A stretch of DNA of 64,000 nucleotides. Origin: CALGLS01 sp047626155 (GTDB lineage: Bacteria; Bacteroidota; Bacteroidia; Chitinophagales; Saprospiraceae). How positions within the stretch are numbered: position 1 is the first letter of the stretch; each line of letters opens with the position of its first letter. The position numbers were made by a program, and so were the translations under genes. The stretch is taken from NCBI GenBank assembly GCA_047626155.1, contig JBLHRR010000004.1, positions 42,165 to 106,164 of the forward strand. The letters are read 5' to 3'. Positions 24,241 to 32,803 of the stretch are shown in pieces. The notes under the pieces were generated by a model. That model was not told the origin of the DNA, did no database searches, and worked only from the letters and a program-made list of their open reading frames with translations.

Positions 24241-26808
24241 CTATTGAATAATATTCACCTTAAAGCTTTTCTGCTCCTCTCCAATTTGCATCGTTAAGAA
24301 GTATAATCCAGAAGGAATACTGCCCTCAGCCCATGTCAATTTCTCAATATGTTTTCCTGGTAAACGTTTACCACCTGCGTTCGGGAAGTTCATCATTTCC
24401 TGACCCGTTATAGAGAAGAGACTTACTTGAACATCTGCAGCTTTTCCCAGATCATAATCCAATGTCAAAGATGCTGTAGCAGGGTTTGGATAAACGGCCA
24501 GCGCAAATTTAGAATCAATATCCTCCACCGCTGTTGGCGCGCCAAATACTGCAATCAATGTATCAGCTTGATTTAAAGTAATGGTTGTGTTGAAGTTGTT
24601 TGGATCAGTAATCACAGATCCAGTGGTGCTTTCCCAGTGACTGAAATCATATTGATCTTCAAAATCATTAAAGACTTTAGCCTTGATTAAGTTTTCCATT
24701 CCACCAAAGTAATCTCCACTCCAAGGGAATGTTTCGATGTCTAAAGTATTGAAATCAATCTCGCCAACTCCGTCAGGCTGCGTCATTAAGGTAACGTTGT
24801 ACGGACCAGATAACTCGTCGTAACATTCCAACATTCCATCATCTAATAATTCGCATCGTTGTAGAATAAAATCTTTGAGGTCGTCTACGTTAGATTCCCA
24901 CTCGGTCATAGTTCCACCCCATCGATCAATTTGTCTTGGCATCTCTGGTTCAATTACATCCAGCATTCTATCCAAGGTTGTAATCATATTGTCGCAAGAA
25001 AAAACAGTGTTCATCATATCTGCGTATCTGCTGTAATACAATTGTTTGAATGTGGGGTTTTGATCCAATAAGCGGAGAAATATTTTCTCATGTTTTCCGA
25101 CGTCTGAGTTTAGACCACCTTGATAGTTGAAGAAGTCATCCATAAAGTCTGCGATCTCTTCCAGATCACAAGGGTCTGCATCTGGGCTGATATTTGGAAC
25201 ACCGCTATAGTTGATGTAGTAATCGAAAGTAGCATCCAAATCCCAAAGGATATAACCCCATTTTTTATGGTTACCTTCAGGGTTGCGGCCCCTCCACCAA
25301 CCGGTGTTATAGTTTAGCCAGTCGGAAGCCACGGTGTTTAAGTTGACGATCATGTAATCTATTAGGCTTACCAAATTGATGCTGTCATCTGCAACCTGAT
25401 AATTGGCCGGGTCACTCATGTCATTAAATAGAATAAAGTCTCTAAGATTTTCCCACTCATCAACAGCCGTTTGTCCACCATACTGGATTTCTGTTATTCC
25501 CCAGGTAGAAAGGTATTGGACATCGTATTTCCCCTGATCATAGTACTCATCCGTATAATCATGATCAACCGGTCTTTCCCGCATTCCATAGACGCCCCAA
25601 TAGTTTCCATTCAAGTAGAGAATAACACGCTCTACAGCTCTTTGATCTACTTTCATTCCGCCCTCCATTCCTAAGGTGTGTATGTACTCGTCACGGATAT
25701 GCGTACTCCCTTCGTGGTTACCATCATCAATAGCTGGGTAGTTGTCGTCACCGGAATTACGGAACATGAATTTTTGATATTCATCTCTATCGGAATAGGA
25801 AAACAGAGGAGCTTGCACGGCTTTGGAATATCCCATCTCATCACGGGATACCCAGTCGAGACTTCGATGATCCAGTACCCAGGAATCCTGACCATGTCTA
25901 TTGAGGCTCCCAAAAGAAGTAGCTTCTCTTTCTTTATTTACATTGAAATATTCGAGCGAACCGATAGGTATCAATACGCCATCACCATTTGCTAGGTTCA
26001 CCACCTCATCGGCAGCGACGGAGAAAACGGCTAGAGAGAAATCTTCATTAATAAAATAAGTATTGAAATCCATTTTACCAGTAAGTATATTGGCGTCATT
26101 AGAAAAAGCCTGTGCTTTAATAACTGTAGTAGCATCTACAGTTATCGGTCCTGTATGTTCAGGAGAACTTTCTGTTGGGTTGTTACCATTAGTAGTATAT
26201 CTTAACACGGAATTAAGTTCATTATTGGTAATACTTATGGTTTGTGTGCTAGTGTAAAATCCGGCAGCCACATTCATTGAAGGGGCTTGAGTGTATCCAG
26301 TTGCTTGCGGAGCATTATTGTTAGAGGTTCCAGGTGTCGGAGCCGTACAGACCATCCAGGTATCGCCACCGTCAGTGCTTCGGCAGCGAGAGTGCTCTAC
26401 TAAAGTGAGCTGCATTTCGAATGATTCGATGACCGTTCCGGCAGCATTGGAAAGCAATACAATTTCGTCGTCTTTAGTTTGAGCGAGTTTGAAATTGGTG
26501 TGGTATTCTCCATTCAGAACAAGGTCACGACCAGAGCAGTAAAAGGTTAAAAAGCCATTAGCAGGGATTGTGGTTCCTGTGGGTATGGCCCACTTCATGG
26601 GTTTGTTTTCTTTATCGGAAAGGTGCCAACCGCTAATGTCTACGGAACTGTTGCTGTTGTTGTGAAGTTCGATCCAATCTTCTGTTTTTCCGAAGCTATC
26701 CAGAAAGCTATTGAGGTTGGAAGCGGAATATTCGTTGATATGAATTTGTGAGAATGCACTTAAGCTAAAGAAGAAGAAAAGCGCGAAGCTTGTACTAAAT
26801 TTATTCAT
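24241..26808 (-). CDS. CotH kinase family protein with lamin-tail domain and T9SS type A sorting domain
   Basis: The 855-residue secreted protein has a signal peptide (1-20, SAFSQ) and a lamin-tail domain (about 20-150, INEYSASNLNSFLDSFG, DWIELHNNSNSSVDISGW). A chitobiase-like beta domain follows (about 175-255, YTTNGNNPTESSPEHTGP). The CotH kinase-like domain (about 265-670) contains FMFRNSGDDNYP, LYLNGNYWGVYGMRERPVD and the metal-binding WDLDATFDYY. The C-terminal 85 residues form a type A T9SS sorting domain (ALAVYPNPATASLTLDYDLG through FKVNIIQ). CotH phosphorylates spore coat proteins in Bacillus; the role of secreted versions is unknown. It is the last gene of a cluster with DUF4956, HlyD and TolC-like proteins, separated from it by a palindromic element. 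Confidence 0.88.
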   Translation of the reverse strand: MNKFSTSFALFFFFSLSAFSQIHINEYSASNLNSFLDSFGKTEDWIELHNNSNSSVDISGWHLSDKENKPMKWAIPTGTTIPANGFLTFYCSGRDLVLNGEYHTNFKLAQTKDDEIVLLSNAAGTVIESFEMQLTLVEHSRCRSTDGGDTWMVCTAPTPGTSNNNAPQATGYTQAPSMNVAAGFYTSTQTISITNNELNSVLRYTTNGNNPTESSPEHTGPITVDATTVIKAQAFSNDANILTGKMDFNTYFINEDFSLAVFSVAADEVVNLANGDGVLIPIGSLEYFNVNKEREATSFGSLNRHGQDSWVLDHRSLDWVSRDEMGYSKAVQAPLFSYSDRDEYQKFMFRNSGDDNYPAIDDGNHEGSTHIRDEYIHTLGMEGGMKVDQRAVERVILYLNGNYWGVYGMRERPVDHDYTDEYYDQGKYDVQYLSTWGITEIQYGGQTAVDEWENLRDFILFNDMSDPANYQVADDSINLVSLIDYMIVNLNTVASDWLNYNTGWWRGRNPEGNHKKWGYILWDLDATFDYYINYSGVPNISPDADPCDLEEIADFMDDFFNYQGGLNSDVGKHEKIFLRLLDQNPTFKQLYYSRYADMMNTVFSCDNMITTLDRMLDVIEPEMPRQIDRWGGTMTEWESNVDDLKDFILQRCELLDDGMLECYDELSGPYNVTLMTQPDGVGEIDFNTLDIETFPWSGDYFGGMENLIKAKVFNDFEDQYDFSHWESTTGSVITDPNNFNTTITLNQADTLIAVFGAPTAVEDIDSKFALAVYPNPATASLTLDYDLGKAADVQVSLFSITGQEMMNFPNAGGKRLPGKHIEKLTWAEGSIPSGLYFLTMQIGEEQKSFKVNIIQ

Positions 26809-26974
26809 GAGGTAGGTTTAAAGTTCTTTGACGAATGACGTGGTTCCTCAAAAAGAAAACAGCGTTCGTAAAAGAAGAATAGTTAAAAAAGTGCTCATTA
26901 ACAAAACAATTCCGTTTTGTAAGTACTTGGTCAAAAGTAGATAAAAAAATAGATTGGAATAACTTTAATTTAAT

Positions 26975-27110
26975 CTTATCCACTTACTAAACTACTGTAC
27001 ACTTTTTAAAAACAAACTTTCCTTTAGCCACTATGCCCGCGGGCGGCGGCTCCCCTTTAGGGGGCAGGGGGTTGCGTGGGCAAAAAGTGTACAGTACCTT
27101 ATCCACGTAC
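26975..27110. repeat. GC-rich palindromic element with flanking direct repeats
   Basis: A perfect 15-bp inverted repeat, tactgtacacttttt (26993-27007) and aaaaagtgtacagta (27082-27096), encloses a strongly G+C-rich core with the hairpin cccctttagggg. It is flanked by a 13-bp direct repeat, cttatccacttac (26975-26987) and cttatccacgtac (27098-27110), with one mismatch. It sits between the TolC-like and CotH genes. Confidence 0.75.
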
Positions 27111-27151
27111 TTATATATGAGACCCCTTAAAAATCAATATCCCCTATGCGT

Positions 27152-28456
27152 TTAGAAAAATTTTAAGTCGTCTGTTAGGTAGTTTATGGATGGCTGCTTA
27201 CTGATTAGGCCTTTTGTAGCCAAAATGTCAATAAATAGTAAGCAGGCATCCTTTTCAATTCGCTGTAAATCGCGTTGATTTTTCAGGATACTATCCTTGA
27301 TGCGAAGAAGGGTGAGCGGGTGTACCGTTCCGTTTCGGAGGTATTTATTGTAAGTGTCTTCCAGCTTACTTTCCGCGATCTGCGATTGGATGAGCTGGTA
27401 TTTTTTCATGAGGTAATCAAACTCAGCGTAAGCAGCGATTAAGTCCTCTTCTAGTTCTTGCTCTAGCCGTTCTTGTTGGAATAATTCGTCGAAGATGTCA
27501 AGCTGAGTTTCATTGATCTTTACACGGTTAGAAGACTTGTTAGGAATGGTAAGGCTGAGCCCTAGGGAAAACTCTCTTGCCGTAGAAAGATTATTTCTAT
27601 TCGCATATTTAAGCTGCGCAAAATCCAGTACCTTTTTTGTTTCTGCAATTTCCATTTCATGATCCAGCTTAGCTAAGGCGATGTCATTTTGCTGAAGTGT
27701 TTGTTTTAGATTGGGGTTTTGAGTCAGTGCTATTTTAGCTAGGACTCGCTGGATTGTTTTAAGAGAAATCCAATTATTTTTTTGAAGCAAATGCGTTTCC
27801 GGATCTTTAATTTCAGGGAGTAGTTGTTGGATGGAGAATGTTTTTTCGTGCATTAACTCAAGCATCTCTTGATCCATTTTTTGAAGATCGTCTTCTGTTT
27901 TTAGCAAGCCATCGAGGTCGAGTTCCAGGGAATTGCTCATCGTCTTTTTATAGATGGTTTTTTTGTCTTCCAGTACCGCTTTCTTTTGAGCGAACCATTC
28001 TAATTCGTTATCGGCAAAATACCAGTTGGCGATGTACTCGTATCGTCGTATGAGTGTTCTCTCTCGGAGGATTTCATCTTTTAGCTCATATAAATGAATG
28101 GTGCTTTTTGTAATTTTTTCCTGAACATCCCGTGAAGCTTTGCCATTGAAACCAATTCTAAACAAATACTCCTGTCGATTGGCATTCAGTTCATCTGTTT
28201 CTGTTCGAAAGCTGTAGTCATCAATGAGCGGAATACTTTGGTCGCTTTCCTTAAGGAATTGTAAGTTATTCTGTAACAATGATCTTCCGTCGCTACTGGT
28301 TTTGTTAGAAAGCAGTTGACTAGTAGAATAACTTTTTTGCGCAAAGCTATTTGTTGTGTACAAGACAACAAAAAATAGAAAGGACAAGCGCAGTGGCTTT
28401 AGAAGAACCTTACGTTGAAAAGCGGAATATAAAATGTAGTAGGATTTGGTATTCAT
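27152..28456 (-). CDS. TolC-like outer-membrane protein (probable)
   Basis: The 434-residue protein has an N-terminal signal anchor (hydrophobic at about 20-40, NSFAQ). Most of the rest is heptad-like helical sequence in two blocks (about 90-260 and 265-420), for example LAKIALTQNPNLKQTLQQND and LEQELEEDLIAAYAEFDYL, as in the two repeats of TolC-family exporters. REFSLGLSLTIPN resembles a beta-barrel strand. Sequence similarity to canonical TolC is weak, so the call rests on helical pattern and on the HlyD gene 11 bases upstream. It probably forms the outer-membrane exit duct for that adaptor. Transcription order is DUF4956, HlyD, this gene. Confidence 0.62.
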   Translation of the reverse strand: MNTKSYYILYSAFQRKVLLKPLRLSFLFFVVLYTTNSFAQKSYSTSQLLSNKTSSDGRSLLQNNLQFLKESDQSIPLIDDYSFRTETDELNANRQEYLFRIGFNGKASRDVQEKITKSTIHLYELKDEILRERTLIRRYEYIANWYFADNELEWFAQKKAVLEDKKTIYKKTMSNSLELDLDGLLKTEDDLQKMDQEMLELMHEKTFSIQQLLPEIKDPETHLLQKNNWISLKTIQRVLAKIALTQNPNLKQTLQQNDIALAKLDHEMEIAETKKVLDFAQLKYANRNNLSTAREFSLGLSLTIPNKSSNRVKINETQLDIFDELFQQERLEQELEEDLIAAYAEFDYLMKKYQLIQSQIAESKLEDTYNKYLRNGTVHPLTLLRIKDSILKNQRDLQRIEKDACLLFIDILATKGLISKQPSINYLTDDLKFF

Positions 28457-28467
28457 AAAGGCTACGA

Positions 28468-29580
28468 TTAATGCTGAACCTCTTTGGAGCTTATGGTACT
28501 TTGTATGTCCTTGTCCTTTATGCTGGTCTTTTGGCGTAGTAGTGAAAACAAAGAAGCGAAAGAACTTTTAGGAACTTCATTAAGAGAATTGAGCATCACT
28601 TTTTCTTTTTGCAGAAAGGTATTTTCAGCTGGAATAGCAATTAGAACTTCTCGTCCATAGGTTTTGATCTCTGGCATCTTGCGCAGCCTCTCCGGTATTT
28701 CTACAATACGAGATCCCAGTCCGGTAACAATACCTGTGATGTGTTGTTCGGGGTGAAGGGTAGAAGAAACCAATAAGCTGTCACCGACTTTGACTTGAAG
28801 AATCAAGCTCTCATGAACAAAGCCTTTAACGATGGTTGGATTGCGTTCATAGAAATTGATAAAGGTTTTAAACGATGGAAAGTTTTCACCTTTCTTACAA
28901 GGGATGTTGCCAATTAAACCATCAGAAGGAGCTAGAATATCCAACTGGTTTTGTTCGTCTTTGTAATAGTCAATCTCTCCACGGATCTTTTCCTGCTCAA
29001 TGGCTGTAGGCGTTTTTATAGTAGCTAATTCTTTTTGTAGTTGTCCGATTTCGTTATTAATTGGGTTGACAACTAATGCTCTGCTTTCTCTTAAAGCTTT
29101 TAATTTAATTTGGTTTGGAGAATTTTTTTGCTCCATTTTTTCATTTTTAAAACTCTGTAAATCCTCTAGCAAATTTTTATTGTAAGCTATAACAGCCTCC
29201 ATGCTTTTTATGTCTGCATCTATTTCTGCGACTTTAGTATTCCTTCTGATTTTAAGTTGATCAATACGATCTTTCAATTCTTGTTTCTGCTGTTGTCCCT
29301 GTATTTTCAATTGCTGAAGATCAAAGTTGGCTGCTTCTATTTTGTAACCAAAAGAAGATTGCTTCACTTTTAGCAGCAGCTGGCCCTTAGTAACAGACTG
29401 ACCAGGGCTGACCATTATTTTATCAATAGTCACGGGCTTGTCATGGCTCAATTCTGTTTCTTTGTTTTCTGCAAAACCATAGAAAAAAGCTGAAGACTGA
29501 CTTAGCGATGCATTCATTTGAAAGAGCACATAGCAGAGCGGTATGATGGCGAGATATAGTAGGTTTATCTTCTTTTTCAT
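28468..29580 (-). CDS. HlyD-family periplasmic adaptor (membrane fusion protein)
   Basis: The 370-residue protein has an N-terminal membrane anchor (about 5-28). A lipoyl half-motif follows (KIMVSPGQSVTKGQLLLKVKQ, about 52-73), then a long coiled coil (about 80-215, many Lys, Gln, Glu). The second lipoyl half is QLDILAPSDGLIGNIPCKKGENF (about 218-240), followed by the beta-barrel domain. This is the order expected for adaptors of type I secretion and tripartite efflux pumps. No ABC, RND or MFS pump gene is present; the neighbour upstream is the membrane protein DUF4956, which may take that place or act separately. It is 11 bases from the TolC-like gene, a clear operon. Confidence 0.85.
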   Translation of the reverse strand: MKKKINLLYLAIIPLCYVLFQMNASLSQSSAFFYGFAENKETELSHDKPVTIDKIMVSPGQSVTKGQLLLKVKQSSFGYKIEAANFDLQQLKIQGQQQKQELKDRIDQLKIRRNTKVAEIDADIKSMEAVIAYNKNLLEDLQSFKNEKMEQKNSPNQIKLKALRESRALVVNPINNEIGQLQKELATIKTPTAIEQEKIRGEIDYYKDEQNQLDILAPSDGLIGNIPCKKGENFPSFKTFINFYERNPTIVKGFVHESLILQVKVGDSLLVSSTLHPEQHITGIVTGLGSRIVEIPERLRKMPEIKTYGREVLIAIPAENTFLQKEKVMLNSLNEVPKSSFASLFSLLRQKTSIKDKDIQSTISSKEVQH

Positions 29581-29691
29581 GAGGTCTAATCTTTTATAAA
29601 TTATGCTGCTTTGAAGCGTTCCTATCTTTTAAGGAAACACGTCATTTATCAAGAAAAGGTTAGGTCTAAGGGATTCATTTCTTCTTCATCC

Positions 29692-30387
29692 TTAAATAGC
29701 TTCTCCAATATCGTTTTGGAAAATAAGGCTGATTACTTTCAGGTCGGGATACTCTTTTAAAGTAGCGACTAATTTTCCACCACTAAAAGTGTCTTTCAAC
29801 TTTAAACGATATTCATACAACATCAAGTGTGCTTTCTTATCACTTGGGAATACCTTGTAACTGACAATTGCATATTTTTTACAAAAGGTATTAAGTACGC
29901 TCTCTAATTCAGGAAAGGCTTCATAGTCTCTGGGTACTTGCAAACATAAGGTTCCTGTTAAAGATTTTTTCTTGCTAAAGGAAGAAAAGCGAAGTAGGAA
30001 AGCGGTAGCACAAAAAGCAATCGTACCTACAAAGGCGATTAGAAAACCAAAAACACCACAGGCAATACCGGCAGCAATAGCAGAGAATATAAAAACAATA
30101 TTTCTCGGATCGCGGACAGTGGTTCTAAAACGAATAATAGAAAGTGCTCCTAACATTCCTAATCCTCTGGCCACACTATCTCCAATGGCTTGAATAATGG
30201 TAGCGGCCACCACCGTGATCAAAACCATGGCTTGTAGAAAATGATCCGGACGAGTTACGGTTCTACTCGTCTTTTCATAAGTAAAAGAAATCAGAACCCC
30301 CAAAAGCAGTGCGCACAATACCGTAAAGGTAATGGCGATCAGAGTTGGATTTTCTGAATTGTATTGTATCGAAGATATGTCAAACAT
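29692..30387 (-). CDS. DUF4956 family membrane protein
   Basis: The 231-residue protein has an N-terminal helix (about 16-37, IAITFTVLCALLLGVLISF) and two or three further helices to about residue 135. The conserved GMLGALSIIRFRTTVRDPRN loop (about 75-95) is characteristic of DUF4956. The C-terminal soluble part (about 140-231) resembles a small alpha/beta domain. DUF4956 genes are commonly found next to CotH kinase and VTC polyphosphate polymerase genes in other bacteria. Here a CotH gene is present in the cluster and no VTC gene is visible. Function is unknown. It is probably the first gene of the minus-strand cluster. Confidence 0.82.
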   Translation of the reverse strand: MFDISSIQYNSENPTLIAITFTVLCALLLGVLISFTYEKTSRTVTRPDHFLQAMVLITVVAATIIQAIGDSVARGLGMLGALSIIRFRTTVRDPRNIVFIFSAIAAGIACGVFGFLIAFVGTIAFCATAFLLRFSSFSKKKSLTGTLCLQVPRDYEAFPELESVLNTFCKKYAIVSYKVFPSDKKAHLMLYEYRLKLKDTFSGGKLVATLKEYPDLKVISLIFQNDIGEAI

Positions 30388-30953
30388 TTTCGTAAATATG
30401 GTTTTTTGACTAATGCTGTGTTATTAAAGAACCACTTCATTTGTCAAAGAAGGTTATTAATTTAAAATCTGAGCCAACAAAACGAAGGCCCATTAGCTAT
30501 ACTTCTGTAAGGACGACCAAGAGTATCGAATCCCCCACAATGATATTTTTTTAGGTGGCAATAGACAGACCGTTTAACTTAATGGCAGATGATATACATT
30601 TCTTTTGCTCAGGTAAGTTTGTTTTGGAAGATATCAGAAGGTGATTTTCCAGAAAAGGAAAATGTATCTAATATTTTAAGCAAGCACCTGCAAGTTAAGT
30701 TATTGTTCTGTATTTTTTTAATTCTTTTGGTGTAATACTTAAATGTGAACTATAAACACATGCCTGGTTTGAGCTTGGATGAAGCCTAACAAGAGTTTTA
30801 CTTGAGGTTTGATGGTTTAATCGGCATTTAGCTTGTGTTGAAATAGTATATGGTCGTTTTAAAATAAATCTCTGCATTATTGCTGACTTTCCGTTGTTTT
30901 GTAGCCTGTGTTATTTGGATACCTATTTTCCTAAAACCACAAAATCAAGTCGT
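30388..30953. other. Intergenic region upstream of the DUF4956 cluster
   Basis: This 566-base A+T-rich stretch presumably holds the promoter of the DUF4956 cluster and of the ancestral CotH copy. A short minus-strand frame at 30695-30877 is not convincing as a gene. I see no repeat family member here. Confidence 0.4.
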
Positions 30954-31209
30954 ATGAGAAAGTTACAGTACACTTTTTATTCTACTATTGCCCCTTACTA
31001 AAGGCGGTAATCTTTTCTCGGAGGGCGAAAGCCTTTTCAATGATGAAGTGGTTCACAAAAGTCATCTGACTTTTGATGATGAGAATTACTGTGCTACACT
31101 GACCTCTAATTACGACAATAACTATCCGGATGTTCCATATATCATGGCGAATGCCACAATTGATGGAATGACGGTAGATTCTATAAGGGTTCGGATAAAA
31201 GGTTTTTAT
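30954..31209 (+). pseudogene. Remnant of a CotH-like secreted protein, frameshifted and truncated
   Basis: The ATG at 30954 begins MRKLQY, after which the frame breaks. Reading on in the frame that starts before 30988 gives TLFILLLPLTKGGNLFSEG as the rest of a signal peptide, then ESLFNDEVVHKSHLTFDDEN, PYIMANATIDGMTVDSIRVR and IKGF. This matches the beginning of secreted CotH proteins. Loss of two bases in an ac-repeat near 30970 explains the break. Homology stops at about 31202, where the sequence runs into the end of the methyltransferase gene, so the catalytic part has been deleted. A third CotH locus therefore once existed between the two intact ones (24241-26808 and 35744-37993). Confidence 0.7.
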
Positions 31210-31217
31210 GTATTGAC

Positions 31218-32147
31218 TTATTCTTTAGAGGAGGAGGCCAGATAACAATGACTAATCGCGATGTCTTCAGAAGGAATGGCTTTCAAATATGAATGTATGG
31301 GTAAAGATTTCACCAGCTCCACATCTCCCGGTCGATTGACTTCTTCAGTAATTGGAATCCTGAGGTCTTTATATATTTCCCGAAAGTGGCTGATGCGCAA
31401 ACGGTTTTGTGGTTGGATAGAGTTGTCGATACGGTCCCACTCTTCCGGACTGTATTTTAAGAAATTGTAAATGGTGATGCTTTGGTCAAGGTGCGCAAAG
31501 TGATCGGACATATCTATAAAGTGACTCATCAAGCCGTCTGTAGTCAAGACCCTATTGAATTCCCGAAGGATATCCTTGAGAATATCTTCATAAATATGCT
31601 CAAAGGTGTTATTGGATAAAATGAATTCTATGCTGTTGTCCTTCAGTGGGAGTTTTCTTGCATCGGTAACCAGGTAATTGAAATGCAGCTGCTGACAAAC
31701 CTCTTCAAAAGAGGTATTGTCATAATTCGCATAAATGTCTTTGATTATGGCCCATCGGTGTGGGTGTATCTGAAAATAATCTTTCAGTTGCCCCTTTTGT
31801 TGCCCATTAATGAAAGCCGAGAGTGTAGTTTTTAATTTCTCCTTATTAGTTAGTCTGCTCAAATCCACAGAAGTAATCTCTTTAGCCCCCGCCAGGAAGC
31901 AGCAAATAGGCACCACCGGATACCATCCTGTCCCAATTTCAAGAGCCGACCAGCCTGGTTGACTGCTTAGATACTTTTTACGAAATTGATTATGTTGCTT
32001 AAAATGGATGAGTTTATCCTCAAAATAAGCATTAGAAAGCTGTACTCCTTTCGTGACATAGGTCTGAAAGAGCAAGTTTAAGTGGTGTTTATACGGCAGA
32101 AAAGAGATTGTTTTCTGAATGACAGCCTTGAATACCCATTTTTTCAT
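31218..32147 (-). CDS. Class I SAM-dependent methyltransferase
   Basis: The 309-residue soluble protein has a SAM-binding motif LEIGTGWYPVVPI (about 69-81), a second acidic motif KEITSVDLSRL, and a post-motif SNNTFEHIYEDILKDILREF followed by NRVLTTDGLMSHFIDMSDH, typical of methyltransferases acting on small molecules or lipids. The substrate is unknown. The N-terminal 60 residues are helical. The gene is transcribed away from the tRNA and its 3' end abuts the CotH remnant, which suggests a deletion joined them. It has no operon partner. Confidence 0.8.
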   Translation of the reverse strand: MKKWVFKAVIQKTISFLPYKHHLNLLFQTYVTKGVQLSNAYFEDKLIHFKQHNQFRKKYLSSQPGWSALEIGTGWYPVVPICCFLAGAKEITSVDLSRLTNKEKLKTTLSAFINGQQKGQLKDYFQIHPHRWAIIKDIYANYDNTSFEEVCQQLHFNYLVTDARKLPLKDNSIEFILSNNTFEHIYEDILKDILREFNRVLTTDGLMSHFIDMSDHFAHLDQSITIYNFLKYSPEEWDRIDNSIQPQNRLRISHFREIYKDLRIPITEEVNRPGDVELVKSLPIHSYLKAIPSEDIAISHCYLASSSKE

Positions 32148-32396
32148 AGGGTAAAAGTAAGGGGATGTTTAGAAAAAATGACAAACTTTGAAAAAAGATT
32201 GTCGACAGGTCTTCCACAAAAAAAAAATAACAATATTTATTGTGAAATGTTTCAGCTAAATCGCTATATATGAGTCTGTTAACTTAATGGCAGAAGCTTC
32301 GAGATTACCAAGTTAATTTTTAGTTGCTGCTAAGGCTTTACTAAATGAAGAAAAAGTTATAAGTTTGCAGTCGCTTCCTAAAAAAGCGAAAGGTTT

Positions 32397-32467
32397 TGAC
32401 CCATGGTGTAATGGTAACACATCTGGTTTTGGTCCAGGCATTCAAGGTTCGAGCCCTTGTGGGTCAA
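32397..32467 (+). tRNA. tRNA-Gln (anticodon TTG)
   Basis: The cloverleaf can be drawn by hand. The acceptor stem is TGACCCA with TGGGTCA, the D stem is GTGT with ACAC, and the anticodon stem-loop is tctgg-ttttggt-ccagg with anticodon TTG at 32429-32431. The T stem is caagg with ccttg around the loop ttcgagc, and the discriminator base is A. CCA is not encoded. Two terminator-like hairpins follow. Confidence 0.95.
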
Positions 32468-32472
32468 CTAAA

Positions 32473-32516
32473 AAAGGGCTTCTTAGAATTAACTTCTAGG
32501 GAGCCCTTTCCTTTTG
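32473..32516 (+). terminator. Terminator after tRNA-Gln
   Basis: aaagggct (32473-32480) pairs with agcccttt (32502-32509) and is followed by a short T-rich tract, five bases after the tRNA. Confidence 0.75.
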
Positions 32517-32545
32517 TGGCTGAGGTGCATTCTAGCATTTACATT

Positions 32546-32582
32546 AAAAAAGTCCTTATCTATTAGATGAGGGCTTTTTTAA
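32546..32582 (+). terminator. Second terminator-like hairpin after tRNA-Gln
   Basis: aaaaaagtcc pairs with gggctttttt (one G-T pair), extended by cttatc with gatgag, ending in a run of six T. Confidence 0.65.
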
Positions 32583-32663
32583 TTAGAGCTATCATTCGTA
32601 TTTCTTAAGCATAATTTTAAATACGTATTTTTTTTTGATACGATTTGCCTCTGACTGGTCTTT

Positions 32664-32788
32664 AGTATTACACGAAAAATAATTTCCTGATTTCTTTCGT
32701 GGAAACAATTATATAAACCACTCTCCCTATGGTCGTTTTGATTTACATAATTGTTTCCAAATCGGGATTTAATTTTTCGTTGTTACTT
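32664..32788 (-). repeat. Palindromic intergenic element, copy B
   Basis: This 125-bp element reads on the minus strand with the same ends as copies A and C. Its loop core gaccatagggagagtg lies at 32719-32734. It is nearly identical to copy C except for scattered changes, one of which is a compensated pair in the stem (A-T here at 32752/32707, G-C in copy C). It lies just beyond the 3' end of the secreted amylase gene. Confidence 0.8.
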
Positions 32789-32803
32789 AAACTTAAAACA
32801 GTA

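Noticed and set aside
30695..30877. Short minus-strand frame of 60 codons ending in a helix-turn-helix-like string (LSITPKELKK).
   Set aside because: No start context, no extended similarity to a regulator, and the composition looks like translated AT-rich spacer.
30961..30980. gtacacttttt near 30967, resembling the arm of the palindrome at 26993-27007.
   Set aside because: Only 11 bases match and there is no second arm; it lies in the signal peptide of the CotH remnant.
30574..32294. Direct repeat ttaacttaatggcaga at about 30574 and 32279, flanking the CotH remnant and the methyltransferase.
   Set aside because: A single 16-base match in an AT-rich 64-kb window is close to chance expectation, and flanking sequence shows no further similarity.
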